A DNA stretch of 64,000 bases from Parahoeflea olei. GTDB taxonomy: Bacteria; Pseudomonadota; Alphaproteobacteria; Rhizobiales; Rhizobiaceae. The notes under the pieces were generated by a model. That model made no database searches, was not told the DNA's origin, and saw only the letters and a program-made list of their open reading frames with translations. Below, piece by piece: positions 8,906-17,440 of the stretch (positions are counted from its first letter, which is position 1; each line of letters begins with the position of its first letter). The translations under genes were made by a program, and so were the position numbers. The stretch lies in NCBI RefSeq assembly GCF_001703635.1, contig NZ_LQZT01000003.1, positions 29,676-93,675 of the forward strand, read 5' to 3'.

Positions 8906-9355
8906 TCAGGCCGCGTCTTCCCCCGCGCGCCGTGCCTCGATCTGGTCGAGGCAGTCATTGACGGCGTCGAAGGTCAGCAGCGTGGAAGCGTGGCGCGCGC
9001 GGTAATCGCGCACCGGTTCGAGAAACTGGAGATCGGCAAACCGGCCTTCCGGCGCCGGCCCGTTTTCCTTCAGCATGGCGCGCATCTGGTCGCGCACCGC
9101 GCGCAGTTCCGCGGCGCTGGCGCCGATGATGTTGCGGGCCATGATCGACGACGAGGCCTGCCCCAGCGCGCAGGCCTTGACGTCATGGGCGAAGTCGGCA
9201 ACCCGGTCGCCGTCCATCTTGAGCCAGACCCTGACCTTCGAGCCGCACAGTTTCGAATGCGCGGAGGCTTCGGCATCGGCGTCCTCGAGCGTTCCGATCC
9301 GGGGAATATTGCCCGCGAATTCGAGGATTCGCGCATTGTACACGTCGTCAATCAT
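8906..9355 (-). CDS. Iron-sulfur cluster assembly scaffold protein, IscU/NifU-N-like
   Basis: The 149-residue protein belongs to the IscU/SufU/NifU N-terminal superfamily, in the diverged alphaproteobacterial branch. C37 in HSKLCGS and C62 in [12 protein letters not shown] match the first two cluster ligands; a third cysteine near the C-terminus (VNDCLDQ) is in a less usual place. It probably carries or transfers Fe-S clusters, but a regulatory role is not excluded. The start MIDDVYN (9355) is the family start; a codon at 9379 is also in frame. It is divergent from folE and heads the run through mntA, hepT and yidD. Confidence 0.85.
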   Translation of the reverse strand: MIDDVYNARILEFAGNIPRIGTLEDADAEASAHSKLCGSKVRVWLKMDGDRVADFAHDVKACALGQASSSIMARNIIGASAAELRAVRDQMRAMLKENGPAPEGRFADLQFLEPVRDYRARHASTLLTFDAVNDCLDQIEARRAGEDAA

Positions 9356-9741
9356 GTCGTCGGACTTTCCGTCTTTCATTGCCGCCGGCGACCTTGCCGG
9401 CCGCCAGGGCGTCAGGAGCGCTGCCAAGGCCGCGTCAGCAGGCGCCGGCAGCGACACGAGATGACGCCGTCCCACCTCGACGCGCGCGTTTCGATCATTA
9501 TATAGTAGGTTCCGTGCATTCGGCAAAACCTGTTTGTCAGCCAAGTGCGCAAAGGGAAACCGTGCCGGACGGCCCCGCCTGCCTGCCAGCGCCCTCAAGG
9601 CGCCTGGAGGATGGCGAATGGCCCGAAAGCCCCGGAACCCGCAGGACAATCGCGCGGCGTATCGCCGCGCAAACCGTTGTGTGCGTGGTCCGTTCGAAGA
9701 TGAAACGCGTAAAGGGTGAAAACCCAACGGAGACTGCGACC
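9356..9741. other. Divergent intergenic region, scaffold gene / folE
   Basis: These 386 bases separate two divergent genes. They contain the minus-strand promoter at 9495-9524. I see no convincing protein: the 61-codon plus-strand frame at 9534-9719 has arginine/proline-rich, shadow-like composition. No clear folE promoter or leader structure was recognised. Confidence 0.6.
9495..9524 (-). promoter_or_regulatory. Candidate sigma-70 promoter for the Fe-S scaffold operon
   Basis: On the minus strand TTGCCG (9519-9524) is followed after 18 bases by a perfect TATAAT (9495-9500). It points toward the scaffold gene, whose start is about 140 bases downstream. It is the only AT-rich patch in this gap. 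Confidence 0.6.
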
Positions 9742-10350
9742 ATGGATGCCATCGTGAACCCCCTGCCCGGCACGGATGAAGACAATCGCCCCACGCAGGC
9801 CGAGGCCGAAGCCGCGGTCAGCACGCTGCTGCGCTGGATCGGCGACGATACCACCCGGGAAGGCCTGATCGACACGCCGATGCGCGTGGTCAAGGCCTAC
9901 AAGGAATTGTTCTCAGGCTATGACCAGGATGCCGAGGAAGCGCTCGGCCGCACCTTCGAGGAGGTGGCGGGCTATGACGATATCGTGCTGATCAAGGACA
10001 TCCCGTTCTTCTCGCATTGCGAGCACCACATGGTGCCGATCATCGGCAAGGCCCATGTCGCCTACCTGCCCGACGGCAAGGTCGTGGGCCTGTCCAAGAT
10101 CGCCCGCGTGGTGGAGATCTTCGGCCGCCGGCTGCAGACCCAGGAAACGCTGACCGCGCAGATCGCCCATGCAATCGACGAAACGCTGAGGCCCCGCGGT
10201 GTCGCGGTGATGATCGAGGCCGAACACATGTGCATGGCCATGCGCGGCATCCAGAAGCAGGGGTCGACCACCATGACCACCACCTTCACCGGCGCCTTCA
10301 AGACCGACCCGCACGAACAGGTCCGGTTCATGACCATGCTCCGCGGCTGA
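9742..10350 (+). CDS. folE: GTP cyclohydrolase I
   Basis: The 202-residue enzyme is a type I GTP cyclohydrolase. The zinc site is complete: C93 and H96 in [12 protein letters not shown], and C164 in [23 protein letters not shown] follows. It converts GTP to 7,8-dihydroneopterin triphosphate, the first step of folate and pterin synthesis. The ATG at 9742 gives the usual rhizobial N-terminus (MDAIV); an upstream ATG at 9700 is in frame but less likely. hisI follows after 27 bases, probably in one transcript. Confidence 0.97.
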   Translation: MDAIVNPLPGTDEDNRPTQAEAEAAVSTLLRWIGDDTTREGLIDTPMRVVKAYKELFSGYDQDAEEALGRTFEEVAGYDDIVLIKDIPFFSHCEHHMVPIIGKAHVAYLPDGKVVGLSKIARVVEIFGRRLQTQETLTAQIAHAIDETLRPRGVAVMIEAEHMCMAMRGIQKQGSTTMTTTFTGAFKTDPHEQVRFMTMLRG

Positions 10351-10377
10351 TCCCATCCCCTGCCTGAAAGGGCGCCC

Positions 10378-10815
10378 ATGACGACGTTTCCCGCAGCCGA
10401 AGGCAAGGCAGCCCTCGAAGAGGGCGAAGCCCTGACTCCGCGTTTCGATGCCAACGGGCTGATCACAGCCGTGGTCGCCGACAGCCGCGACAACGCGGTG
10501 CTGATGCTCGCGCACATGAACGCCGAGGCGCTGCGGCTGACCCTCGAGACCGGCATCGCCCATTACTGGAGCCGCTCGCGCCAGAGCCTGTGGAAGAAGG
10601 GCGAGACCTCCGGCAACCTGCAGATGGTCGACGAGATCCGCGTCGATTGCGACCAGGATGCGGTGCTGCTGAAGGTTCGCGTGGGCGGCGCCGACGCCAC
10701 CTGCCACACCGGCCGCCGCTCCTGCTTCTACCGCCGGATCGTGGCCGGCGACGGCGGCCCGCGGCTCGAAACAGACTCCGCGCCGCGCTTCGATCCCGCC
10801 ACCGTTTATGGCTGA
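10378..10815 (+). CDS. hisI: Phosphoribosyl-AMP cyclohydrolase
   Basis: The 145-residue protein is a stand-alone HisI without the HisE domain. Key motifs are [30 protein letters not shown], the magnesium/zinc segment [11 protein letters not shown], and the zinc cysteines in [12 protein letters not shown]. It opens the purine ring of phosphoribosyl-AMP in histidine synthesis. It directly follows folE, a neighbour order I know from rhizobia. Confidence 0.97.
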   Translation: MTTFPAAEGKAALEEGEALTPRFDANGLITAVVADSRDNAVLMLAHMNAEALRLTLETGIAHYWSRSRQSLWKKGETSGNLQMVDEIRVDCDQDAVLLKVRVGGADATCHTGRRSCFYRRIVAGDGGPRLETDSAPRFDPATVYG

Positions 10816-10930
10816 AAACGACCCGGCCTGCACCATTTTGGGGCAGGTCCGGTCCGCATTCACCAATTTGAAACCGATTGCTGGTGTCATGCATTGTATG
10901 GAGGGGTGTTCAGCGGGAAGGACCTGAGCG

Positions 10931-11914
10931 ATGCTGAACTGGAACATGAACCGTACCGGCGCCGATCCGGCCGCAGTCGCGGCGCACGCGATTCCCATGC
11001 CCGTGGATCCGCCCTTGGACACCTTGCACGCCCAACCCGTCAAACCCAAACCCCGCATCGCGCTTGCGCTTGGCGGTGGAGCGGCGCGCGGATGGGCCCA
11101 TATCGGCGTGCTCCGCGCGCTCGATGAAGCGGGCGTCGGCGTCTCCATGATTGCCGGCACCTCGATCGGCGCGCTGGTCGGCGGCTGCTATCTCGCAGGC
11201 CGGCTCGACGAGCTTGAAGCCTTCGCACGCAGCCTCACGATGCGCCGCATCGCGGGCCTTCTCGATTTCGCGATCGGTGGGGGCGGCCTGTTCGGCGGCA
11301 TGCGGCTCAACGACCGCATGCAGGAGCACCTGGTCGGCGTCAATATCGAGGATCTCGACCGCACCTTCGTCGCGGTCGCGGCCGAACTCAACACCGGGCA
11401 CGAAGTCTGGATTTCGTCCGGCTCGCTGATCACCGGGATCCGCGCCTCCTATGCGCTGCCGGGCATTTTCGAACCGGTGCGCTGCAACAACCGCACGCTG
11501 CTCGACGGCGCACTGGTCAATCCGGTGCCGGTCTCGGTCTGTCGCGCCCATGAACAGCCGCTGGTGGTGGCGGTCAACCTGCATTACGACCTCTACGGCC
11601 GCTCGGCCGTGATCAAGCACACCGCCATCGATCCGCCGCCGGTGGAAGGGGCTGAAGAGCCCCGCAAGCGGCCGCGTGAAAACCGGCTCGGCATGACCGC
11701 CGTCATGGTGCAGGCCTTCAACATCATCCAGGACCGGATCTCGCGCGCCAGGCTTGCCGGCGACCCGCCCGATCTGTCGCTGCACCCGCGGCTTGCGGAT
11801 ATCGGCCTGTCGGAATTCCACCGCGCCAGCGAGGCGATCGACCGAGGCTACCAGGAAGCCTCCGCCAAGCTCGGTGAAATCACCCGCATGCAGGCGGCGA
11901 TCGCGCCGCTGTAG
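10931..11914 (+). CDS. Patatin-like phospholipase family protein (RssA/NTE type)
   Basis: This 327-residue patatin-fold hydrolase has the glycine-rich oxyanion motif GGGAARG (48-54), the nucleophile motif GTSIG with S78, and the dyad aspartate D192 in LLDGALVNPVP. Patatin-like proteins are serine acyl hydrolases acting on membrane lipids; bacterial cytoplasmic members of the NTE branch have few known substrates. The first 40 residues are a proline-rich extension with no recognisable signal peptide. The gene is alone on its strand and converges with the CBS gene. Confidence 0.9.
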   Translation: MLNWNMNRTGADPAAVAAHAIPMPVDPPLDTLHAQPVKPKPRIALALGGGAARGWAHIGVLRALDEAGVGVSMIAGTSIGALVGGCYLAGRLDELEAFARSLTMRRIAGLLDFAIGGGGLFGGMRLNDRMQEHLVGVNIEDLDRTFVAVAAELNTGHEVWISSGSLITGIRASYALPGIFEPVRCNNRTLLDGALVNPVPVSVCRAHEQPLVVAVNLHYDLYGRSAVIKHTAIDPPPVEGAEEPRKRPRENRLGMTAVMVQAFNIIQDRISRARLAGDPPDLSLHPRLADIGLSEFHRASEAIDRGYQEASAKLGEITRMQAAIAPL

Positions 11915-11995
11915 GCCCACCGCTTCCGGCGCACGCCTCCCGGCCGGGTCAGGACGTCGGATCCCAAAAGCCCGCGTGGCGCGCGTGGCGCGACC

Positions 11996-12424
11996 TCAGC
12001 TTGCGATATAGGCCTTGATGTCCTCGGCCTCGCGTTCGATGTCCTCGATGCGTCGACGCACCACGTCCCCGATCGAGATGATCCCGACCAGCTTGCCGCC
12101 TTCCTCGACCGGCAAATGCCGGAACCGGCCATTGGTCATCAGTTCCATGACCTGGTTGATGCTGTGCTGCTCGCCGCAAGTCGTCACTTTCGAAGTCATG
12201 ATTTCGGAAATCTCGCTTGCCAGCGCCTGTACCCCGCGGGCCGCGACTGCGCGGACGATGTCGCGTTCCGACAGGATGCCGGCGATGCGGCCGCTGCCAT
12301 CGGTCACCACCACCGCACCGATCTTGTTGTCCGCCAGAAACCGGATCGCCTCCTCCGTCCCCATGCTCGGGCGCACGGTCACGACATCACGACCCTTTTC
12401 GTCCAGGATTTGCTTAACAGTCAT
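11996..12424 (-). CDS. CBS domain pair protein
   Basis: The 142-residue protein consists of two CBS motifs in tandem: VRPSMGTEEAIRFLADNKIGAVVVTD with GILSERDIVRAV, then TCGEQHSINQVMELMTNGRFRHLPV with GIISIGDVVRRR. CBS pairs bind adenosine nucleotides and act as energy or ligand sensors. No catalytic domain is attached. The ATG at 12424 (MTVKQILDEKG) is the usual start; the longer frame has no support. Confidence 0.92.
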   Translation of the reverse strand: MTVKQILDEKGRDVVTVRPSMGTEEAIRFLADNKIGAVVVTDGSGRIAGILSERDIVRAVAARGVQALASEISEIMTSKVTTCGEQHSINQVMELMTNGRFRHLPVEEGGKLVGIISIGDVVRRRIEDIEREAEDIKAYIAS

Positions 12425-12600
12425 GCAGTCCTCCTTCCGCAAGAATGCCGGGGCGAACCGCCGACAAGCGACGGTTTCACAGCAAACCATGGTGCGCCGG
12501 AAGAAAATGCATTGCAAGCGGCTGGCTTTCCGCCCCGGCTCACAAAGCGAAACCGTTTCTTACCGGGCCTTGCGCGGCGGGGGCGATCCGCGGCGGCGCT

Positions 12601-13317
12601 TCACGGATCGAGCGGATCGAACAGCGAGAAGCAGAGGAAGCCGAACAGGAAGCCGCCGACATGCGCTTCCCAGGCGATGGCGGAATCGGCGATGCCAAAG
12701 GAAAAGCCGCCGGCCGCGAGCAGGTTTATGCCGAACCAGACCGCAAGAAAGCCCACGACCGTGCGGTTGCGCAGCGATTGTGCGACCGAAGCCCGGGGAT
12801 TGAGATGGGCCAGGTCGCGGCGGAAGCCGTGGCCGCCGAAGGCGAACCGCGCCGCAGCCCCCATCAACGCCGAGACCACGCCGGAAGCGCCGACCATCAC
12901 GCTGATATCGCCCCAGTGAAAGGCAAGAAACAGCGCCGCAGACGCAAGCGCGCTCGCAAACCAGAACACCAGGAACCGCACCGGCCCGATCCGGCGCGCC
13001 ACGATCGAACCGAAAGCCGCGAGCCAGAACGAGTTGAGCGCGAGATGCAGGTATCCGCCATGCAGCAGCGAATAGGTGACCGGCGACCAAAGATAGGGTC
13101 CCACCTGCCCCGCGATCGGCACCGCATAGCGCTGCGGAATGAAGGCCCCCTGCAGGATGATCTCGAGCACCGCCTTTTCCGGCAGCAGCGAGGCCATGGC
13201 CACCTGGATGGCGACCATCACCAGGAGCATCGCCAGAACGACGTTCGGGATGTTGAAGAACGGCTCGTGACCTGGCTGATCCGGTGCGGCATCCGTCGGC
13301 TCTTGGGGGAAAGTCAT
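12601..13317 (-). CDS. Rhomboid family intramembrane serine protease
   Basis: The 238-residue polytopic membrane protein has a short N-terminal tail and about six transmembrane helices. The catalytic dyad is present: S145 in VGASGVVSALMGA and H219 in AHVGGFLFGF. The HGGYLHLALN motif in the second helix (86-95) supplies the oxyanion residues. Rhomboids cleave transmembrane substrates; bacterial substrates are mostly unknown. The ATG at 13317 (MTFPQEP) is chosen over longer frames. It lies just downstream of a candidate small RNA on the same strand. Confidence 0.93.
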   Translation of the reverse strand: MTFPQEPTDAAPDQPGHEPFFNIPNVVLAMLLVMVAIQVAMASLLPEKAVLEIILQGAFIPQRYAVPIAGQVGPYLWSPVTYSLLHGGYLHLALNSFWLAAFGSIVARRIGPVRFLVFWFASALASAALFLAFHWGDISVMVGASGVVSALMGAAARFAFGGHGFRRDLAHLNPRASVAQSLRNRTVVGFLAVWFGINLLAAGGFSFGIADSAIAWEAHVGGFLFGFLCFSLFDPLDP

Positions 13318-13403
13318 CGCGCCTGAGCATCCTCTGCAGGGACAAGTGATTGCTGGCCGTGAGGAGTAGTGTCCGCACGCGCCGCTGACAACGCCGCAAG
13401 GGC

Positions 13404-13491
13404 AAAAAAAAGCCGTCCGCACCATGGCGAACGGCTGGTCGAGCCCCCCTCGAACAAATTTGTGCTGAAAACATGACACTGCATGAAGTCT
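13404..13491 (-). ncRNA. Candidate trans-acting small RNA with intrinsic terminator
   Basis: On the minus strand a 10-bp stem (arms at 13411-13420 and 13427-13436, one G-U pair, 6-base loop) is followed directly by seven T residues (13404-13410), a textbook Rho-independent terminator. No minus-strand gene ends here. Just before it, a 5-bp hairpin (13439-13453) exposes five G residues in its loop. A promoter candidate, TTGTCG (13521-13526) then 17 bases then CATACA (13498-13503), would start transcription near 13491 and give an RNA of about 88 nt. I cannot assign it to a known rhizobial sRNA family. Confidence 0.6.
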
Positions 13492-13497
13492 GTCCTG

Positions 13498-13526
13498 TGT
13501 ATGACATGACGCGGGACTGGCGACAA
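13498..13526 (-). promoter_or_regulatory. Candidate promoter of the small RNA
   Basis: TTGTCG and CATACA are spaced by 17 bases on the minus strand, placing a start near 13491. The -10 match is only moderate. Confidence 0.4.
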
Positions 13527-13671
13527 TCGACACTCCCGATTAACCTTAATGCCGCGGCGGTGGCATGGTTTTCGCTTCGCTAACAGGGAATCCGCCATGC
13601 GGCCCCGGCCTGTGCCATCCCGGCGCAAATCGGGTCCCGTTCTGAAAGTTCCGGCCTCCGGAGAAACGAAA

Positions 13672-14301
13672 ATGAAACACAAGCACAGCCTCGGGCTTTA
13701 CGAATACTGGACCGCCAAGCGCGGCGCCCGCGCGGCGCCGAACCGCACCGACATCGAGCCCGCCGATATCCGGCAGATGCTGCCGCATGTGTTCATCTGC
13801 GATCTCGACGCCGAGCACCGGCTCGCCTTCCGGCTGGCCGGGACGGCGCTGTGCGCGCTCTATGGCCGCGAGCTCAAGGGCTCGTCCTTCAGTTCGCTCT
13901 GGCTGGCCGACGGCGCCCGCAACGCCGCGCGCACGGGCGTTGCGGTGGCGACCCAGACGACGCCGGCGGTGCTTTCGCTCGACGGCTTGTCCAACGGCGG
14001 TCGCGTGGCCCAGGCGGAGATGCTGCTGCTGCCGATCACCGGTCCCAGCGGTCGCCATGACCGCCTGATCGGGCTGGTGTCGGTTTTCGAGCGCCCCTAT
14101 TGGGTGGGCAGCGATCCCCTCGCAGGCTTTTCGACCACCGGAATCCGTTTCATCGACCCCTCGCGCGAGCCGGTGTTTCTGGCCAACCGCCCCGAAATCG
14201 GTCTCGGCGGCACGCCCCATGCCGCCGCACCGGCCCAGGGCGGCCCGATGGCACGGAAAGTGGCGCATCTGGTGGTGCACGAGGGCGGTCGCCGCGATTG
14301 A
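13672..14301 (+). CDS. PAS domain protein (PAS_5 / DUF1488-type rhizobial sensor)
   Basis: The 209-residue protein matches the PAS_5 family: RTDIEPADIRQMLPHVFICDLD, FRLAGTALCALYGRELKGSSF and LLPITGPSGRHDRLIGLVSVFE. These are single PAS-fold proteins of alphaproteobacteria, possibly regulators binding a small ligand. No output domain follows. The ATG at 13672 (MKHKHSLGLYEYW) is preceded by a GGAGAA ribosome-binding site at 13660; the upstream frame to 13549 is rejected. A PilZ gene follows 85 bases later on the same strand. Pfam PAS_5 is my family call; the DUF number in the label is uncertain. Confidence 0.82.
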   Translation: MKHKHSLGLYEYWTAKRGARAAPNRTDIEPADIRQMLPHVFICDLDAEHRLAFRLAGTALCALYGRELKGSSFSSLWLADGARNAARTGVAVATQTTPAVLSLDGLSNGGRVAQAEMLLLPITGPSGRHDRLIGLVSVFERPYWVGSDPLAGFSTTGIRFIDPSREPVFLANRPEIGLGGTPHAAAPAQGGPMARKVAHLVVHEGGRRD

Positions 14302-14386
14302 GGCGCCAAAGGCAAATGCTTACACGTTGTTAACAATGATATGCGTAGGATGACCCAGCACACCGGGAATCGACAGGGCTGGGACC

Positions 14387-14995
14387 TTGACCTTCAACTC
14401 CGCATCTCACTATTACGCTCCGCCTGAAGCGCCCGACCGGCAATACAGCCGCGTCAAGATTTCGGTGCAGGGGCGTTTCATGCGTGCGGATCACTCCGAA
14501 CACGATTGCCTGGTCGACACCATGTCGCCGTTCGACGCGGTGTTTTCGTCGGGCGTCCGCCCCGAAACCGGCGAACGTATCGTCGCCTATCTCGATTATA
14601 TCGGCCGCATCGAAGGCAGGGTCACGGAGGCTGCGGTCCGGTCGTTCACGATCGCGCTCAACGCCACCGACCGCAAGCGCGACAAGCTCTCGGCACAGCT
14701 CACCTGGCTCGCCAACAAGCACGAGCTGGGCCTGCCCGAAGATCGGCGCCACGAACGTGTGGCCCCGAGCAATCCGGTGTCGGAAATCCGCCTCGACGAC
14801 GGCCGCCGCTATCCCTGCCGCATCATCGACCTGTCGGTGTCCGGCGCCGCCGTCGAAATCGACGTGCGCCCCGCCTTCGGCACCATGGTGCTGCTCGGCA
14901 ACATGCGCGGCCGCGTGGTCCGCCACTTCCAGGAAGGAATCGCCCTGGAATTCACCGCGGTCCAGCCCGAGGAGTCGATCTCCACGATCGCCTGA
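14387..14995 (+). CDS. PilZ domain protein, tandem PilZ
   Basis: This 202-residue protein has two PilZ-like halves. The C-terminal half keeps the full c-di-GMP motif: R120 and R124 (RxxxR) and D148-S150-G153 (DxSxxG). The N-terminal half has RxxxR at 18-22, but its second motif is degenerate (VDTMSPFDA), so it is probably a non-binding YcgR-N-like domain. It is a predicted c-di-GMP receptor. The start is TTG at 14387: a stop codon at 14351 in the same frame leaves no ATG or GTG upstream. Confidence 0.88.
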   Translation: MTFNSASHYYAPPEAPDRQYSRVKISVQGRFMRADHSEHDCLVDTMSPFDAVFSSGVRPETGERIVAYLDYIGRIEGRVTEAAVRSFTIALNATDRKRDKLSAQLTWLANKHELGLPEDRRHERVAPSNPVSEIRLDDGRRYPCRIIDLSVSGAAVEIDVRPAFGTMVLLGNMRGRVVRHFQEGIALEFTAVQPEESISTIA

Positions 14996-15531
14996 CCGGC
15001 GCGCGGCGACATTGCTCCCGCCCGGCCCTTGAGGCTGCGCAACAGCCCACCCCCTTCTTCCTCTTCCGGATCTCCGGATCGCGGCATGAACCGCCGTTAG
15101 GGGCTTTTTTCGTCGCGGACGCCATCCGCAGGCGGTCGAAGGAGAGCACTTGTCCCTACCCAAGGCGGCACCAGCGCACGCCTTTCGCAGCTTCAAAAGC
15201 AAGGCCGGTATTGCCGGGCGCCGCAAGCCGGATGCTCAAGCCAGGCTCGCGCGCCAGACCAACCTTTATCTCCTCCCGTTGCCCCAGGCCCCGCAGGCTA
15301 GCACCGGCGCCTTTTTTCGGGCCGCCCGGCCTCGTACGCGCGATGGACGGGGCCGTTCCGTCATGGTTTGCAAATCCTTGCACGAACCCCGACAATTTTA
15401 TACTTGTTTTATTGTAATTTTCGGAAGATTCGACTTAGCTTTTACTCAAGTTAATACTTATTTGTACTGGTGTTTTTTGCGCGATCGCAAGCCATGGATG
15501 TCATTGTGGCCTCGTAACGGGGAGCAAAACA
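14996..15531. other. Intergenic region with AT-rich island
   Basis: These 536 bases have no believable gene. The first 380 are GC-rich. From about 15390 to 15480 the composition drops sharply in GC, with T-runs and a TTGCAC (15376) / TATACT (about 15399) promoter-like pair with short spacing, upstream of the BTLCP peptidase gene. The island probably carries its promoter and perhaps a nucleoid-protein site. Confidence 0.55.
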
Positions 15532-16143
15532 ATGAACGCACACATCCATGCAATCGGCAAATGTCTGGCTGTTTTCGGACTGGCAGTCAGCTTTTCGAGC
15601 GCAAGTTTGGCGGCACCGGCCAACCTGGTTCCGGCCGGCAAGACCAACCCGCCGATCGGCCATTACGAATTCTGCAAGAGCTATCCGGGAGAATGCCAGT
15701 CTCTGGGCAAGGACCGTGGCCCGATGCAGCTCACGCGTGACCGCTGGGCGAAGCTGCTCGAAGTCAACACCCAGGTCAACCAGGCAATCCGGCCCGACAC
15801 GGACATGAACATCTACGGCGTCGAAGAGCTGTGGGCCTATCCGCGCGAAGTCGGTGACTGCGAGGACTATGTGCTGCTCAAGCGTCACATGCTGATGCAG
15901 GAAGGCTTTCCGGCCCGCGACCTGCTGATCACGGTTGTGCTCCAGCCCAATGGCGACGGCCACGCGGTGCTGACGGTGCGCACCGACTACGGCGATTACA
16001 TTCTCGACAACATGCGCGGCGACGTGCGGCTCTGGTCTGAGACCGGCTACACCTTCGTCAAGCGGCAGTCCCCGGAACACGCCGCCGTTTGGACCAAGCT
16101 TGGCCCCGGCTCCGCACCTCTGGTCGGTACCGTCGGGAACTGA
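15532..16143 (+). CDS. Transglutaminase-like cysteine peptidase (BTLCP family), exported
   Basis: The 203-residue protein starts with a signal peptide (cleavage near SLAA at 28). The mature part has the bacterial transglutaminase-like triad: C110 in VGDCEDYVLLKR, H144 in GDGHAVLTVRT and D159 in YILDNM. BTLCP proteins are periplasmic proteases or crosslinking-type enzymes; the LapG branch cleaves adhesins under c-di-GMP control, but no LapD/LapA partner lies nearby. The PilZ gene upstream is the only c-di-GMP link. A strong terminator follows. Confidence 0.92.
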   Translation: MNAHIHAIGKCLAVFGLAVSFSSASLAAPANLVPAGKTNPPIGHYEFCKSYPGECQSLGKDRGPMQLTRDRWAKLLEVNTQVNQAIRPDTDMNIYGVEELWAYPREVGDCEDYVLLKRHMLMQEGFPARDLLITVVLQPNGDGHAVLTVRTDYGDYILDNMRGDVRLWSETGYTFVKRQSPEHAAVWTKLGPGSAPLVGTVGN

Positions 16144-16272
16144 CATCGACACTGTCCGGGACCACGGCCGCGGGGGCCGGTTCCGGATCCGGAATACCGG
16201 ATGCCATCAGCGTCCGGCACGAAAAGGGTCCTGGTCGAGTCCCCCCATGCTTCCCCGCAACGACCAGCCCTC

Positions 16273-16313
16273 GAGCCGATCCCAATGTCCCCTGGGATCG
16301 GCTCACTTTTTTT
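16273..16313 (+). terminator. Rho-independent terminator after the BTLCP peptidase
   Basis: A perfect 12-bp stem (16273-16284 with 16293-16304, 8-base loop) is followed two bases later by seven T residues (16307-16313). It lies 130 bases after the peptidase stop codon. Confidence 0.9.
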
Positions 16314-16362
16314 GCGGCGCTCGCGCGACCGGCAGCCCGGATGAACCCGACGGGCGCCCGTC

Positions 16363-16890
16363 TCAGTCGATCCGCTCAAGGCCCGTGGCAAAGCGCCTGG
16401 CGTTTGCCAGGTAATGCTCCGCCGAAAGCCTGAGCCGCGCGGCGGCCTCCGCATCGAGCGTCTTGACCACCCGCGCGGGCGCGCCCACGACCAGCGAGTT
16501 GTCGGGAATGACCTTGCCTTCGGTCACCAGCGCACCGGCGCCGATCAGGCAGTTCTCGCCGATCTTCGCGCCGTTGAGCACCGTCGCGCCCATGCCCACC
16601 AGGCTGTTGTCGCCGATGCTGCAGCCGTGCAGGATCGCCGCATGGCCGATGGTGCAGCCCTTGCCGACAGTCAGCGGAAAACCCGGATCGGTGTGCAGCA
16701 CGCTGTTTTCCTGGATGTTCGAGCCCGCACCGATGACAATCGGTTCGTTGTCGCCCCGGAGCACGGCGCCGAACCAGATGCCGGCGCCCTCCTCCAGCAC
16801 CACATGGCCGATCACCTGCGCGCTCTCCGCCACGAAGAAGAATCCCTTCGGCAAGACCGGCGCCCGGCCATCAAGACTGTAAAGTGCCAT
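16363..16890 (-). CDS. Gamma-carbonic anhydrase family protein
   Basis: This 175-residue left-handed beta-helix protein is built of hexapeptide repeats. The three zinc histidines of gamma-carbonic anhydrases are present: H66 (VLHTDPGF), H83 (IGHAAILHG) and H88. Members of this CaiE/YrdA/PaaY branch may hydrate CO2 or act as thioesterases. The ATG at 16890 (MALYSLDGRAP) is the family start. It is a single gene, separated from a small membrane-protein gene upstream by 89 bases. Confidence 0.93.
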   Translation of the reverse strand: MALYSLDGRAPVLPKGFFFVAESAQVIGHVVLEEGAGIWFGAVLRGDNEPIVIGAGSNIQENSVLHTDPGFPLTVGKGCTIGHAAILHGCSIGDNSLVGMGATVLNGAKIGENCLIGAGALVTEGKVIPDNSLVVGAPARVVKTLDAEAAARLRLSAEHYLANARRFATGLERID

Positions 16891-16979
16891 TCGGTGTTCC
16901 TCCCTTGGGTTGCTGCGGCAAGGTGTAGTCAACGCCGCCCGGGCGCGCAACCCGGCGCCGACAGGCAGGCACGCCGGGG

Positions 16980-17336
16980 TCAAACCATGAAGAAGCCACT
17001 CGCGAAGGCGAGTTCCAGCACCAGCACCCCCGAGCACATCGACCAGCCGGCGGCCACGAGCGCAAGCACCCCATAGAGCGGCAGCGGCAGCGCGCCCTCC
17101 CGCCAGTTGCGATAGCCGTTGGCGAGCAGCAGGCGCGGGCCGAGCATGGCCGCAAGCGCCAGTTCCCCGCCCAGCCTGGCCGGTCCCCCGGCACCAAGTC
17201 CGTCCCCGATACCGGCGTCGGCCTGCACCGGCTCGCGCCAGCCCGCAAGCCGCGCGATCTCCAGACCGGCCCAGGATGTGGCGAACCCCGTCACCATGGC
17301 AGAAAACGCAGTCAGGATATCGGGCATGTCAATCAT
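16980..17336 (-). CDS. Small membrane protein, rhizobial family (possibly DUF6949)
   Basis: The 118-residue product has two or three hydrophobic helices (about residues 6-28, 58-70 and 87-116). The segment MLGPRLLLANGYRNWREG and the C-terminal helix AAGWSMCSGVLVLELA resemble a small hypothetical family common in Rhizobiales that I believe is called DUF6949. No functional motif is visible. It is divergent from the next gene. Confidence 0.65.
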   Translation of the reverse strand: MIDMPDILTAFSAMVTGFATSWAGLEIARLAGWREPVQADAGIGDGLGAGGPARLGGELALAAMLGPRLLLANGYRNWREGALPLPLYGVLALVAAGWSMCSGVLVLELAFASGFFMV

Positions 17337-17440
17337 CGGTTAACCATGTCGAGGCAAGGTTGCGCATAGAGATCCATCAAGCAAGTCCCGTGCCGCCGCT
17401 TGATGACCCGTTCCGGCACACGAGCTCCGACTGGTTGACC

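Larger units (their letters stand above)
13318..13671. other. Intergenic region holding a candidate small RNA
   Basis: These 354 bases lie between the divergent rhomboid and PAS genes. They hold the candidate minus-strand small RNA at 13404-13491 with its promoter and terminator. No protein frame looks real. Confidence 0.6.

Noticed and set aside
9534..9719. 61-codon frame upstream of folE
   Set aside because: Low-complexity Arg/Pro-rich protein without start-site support.
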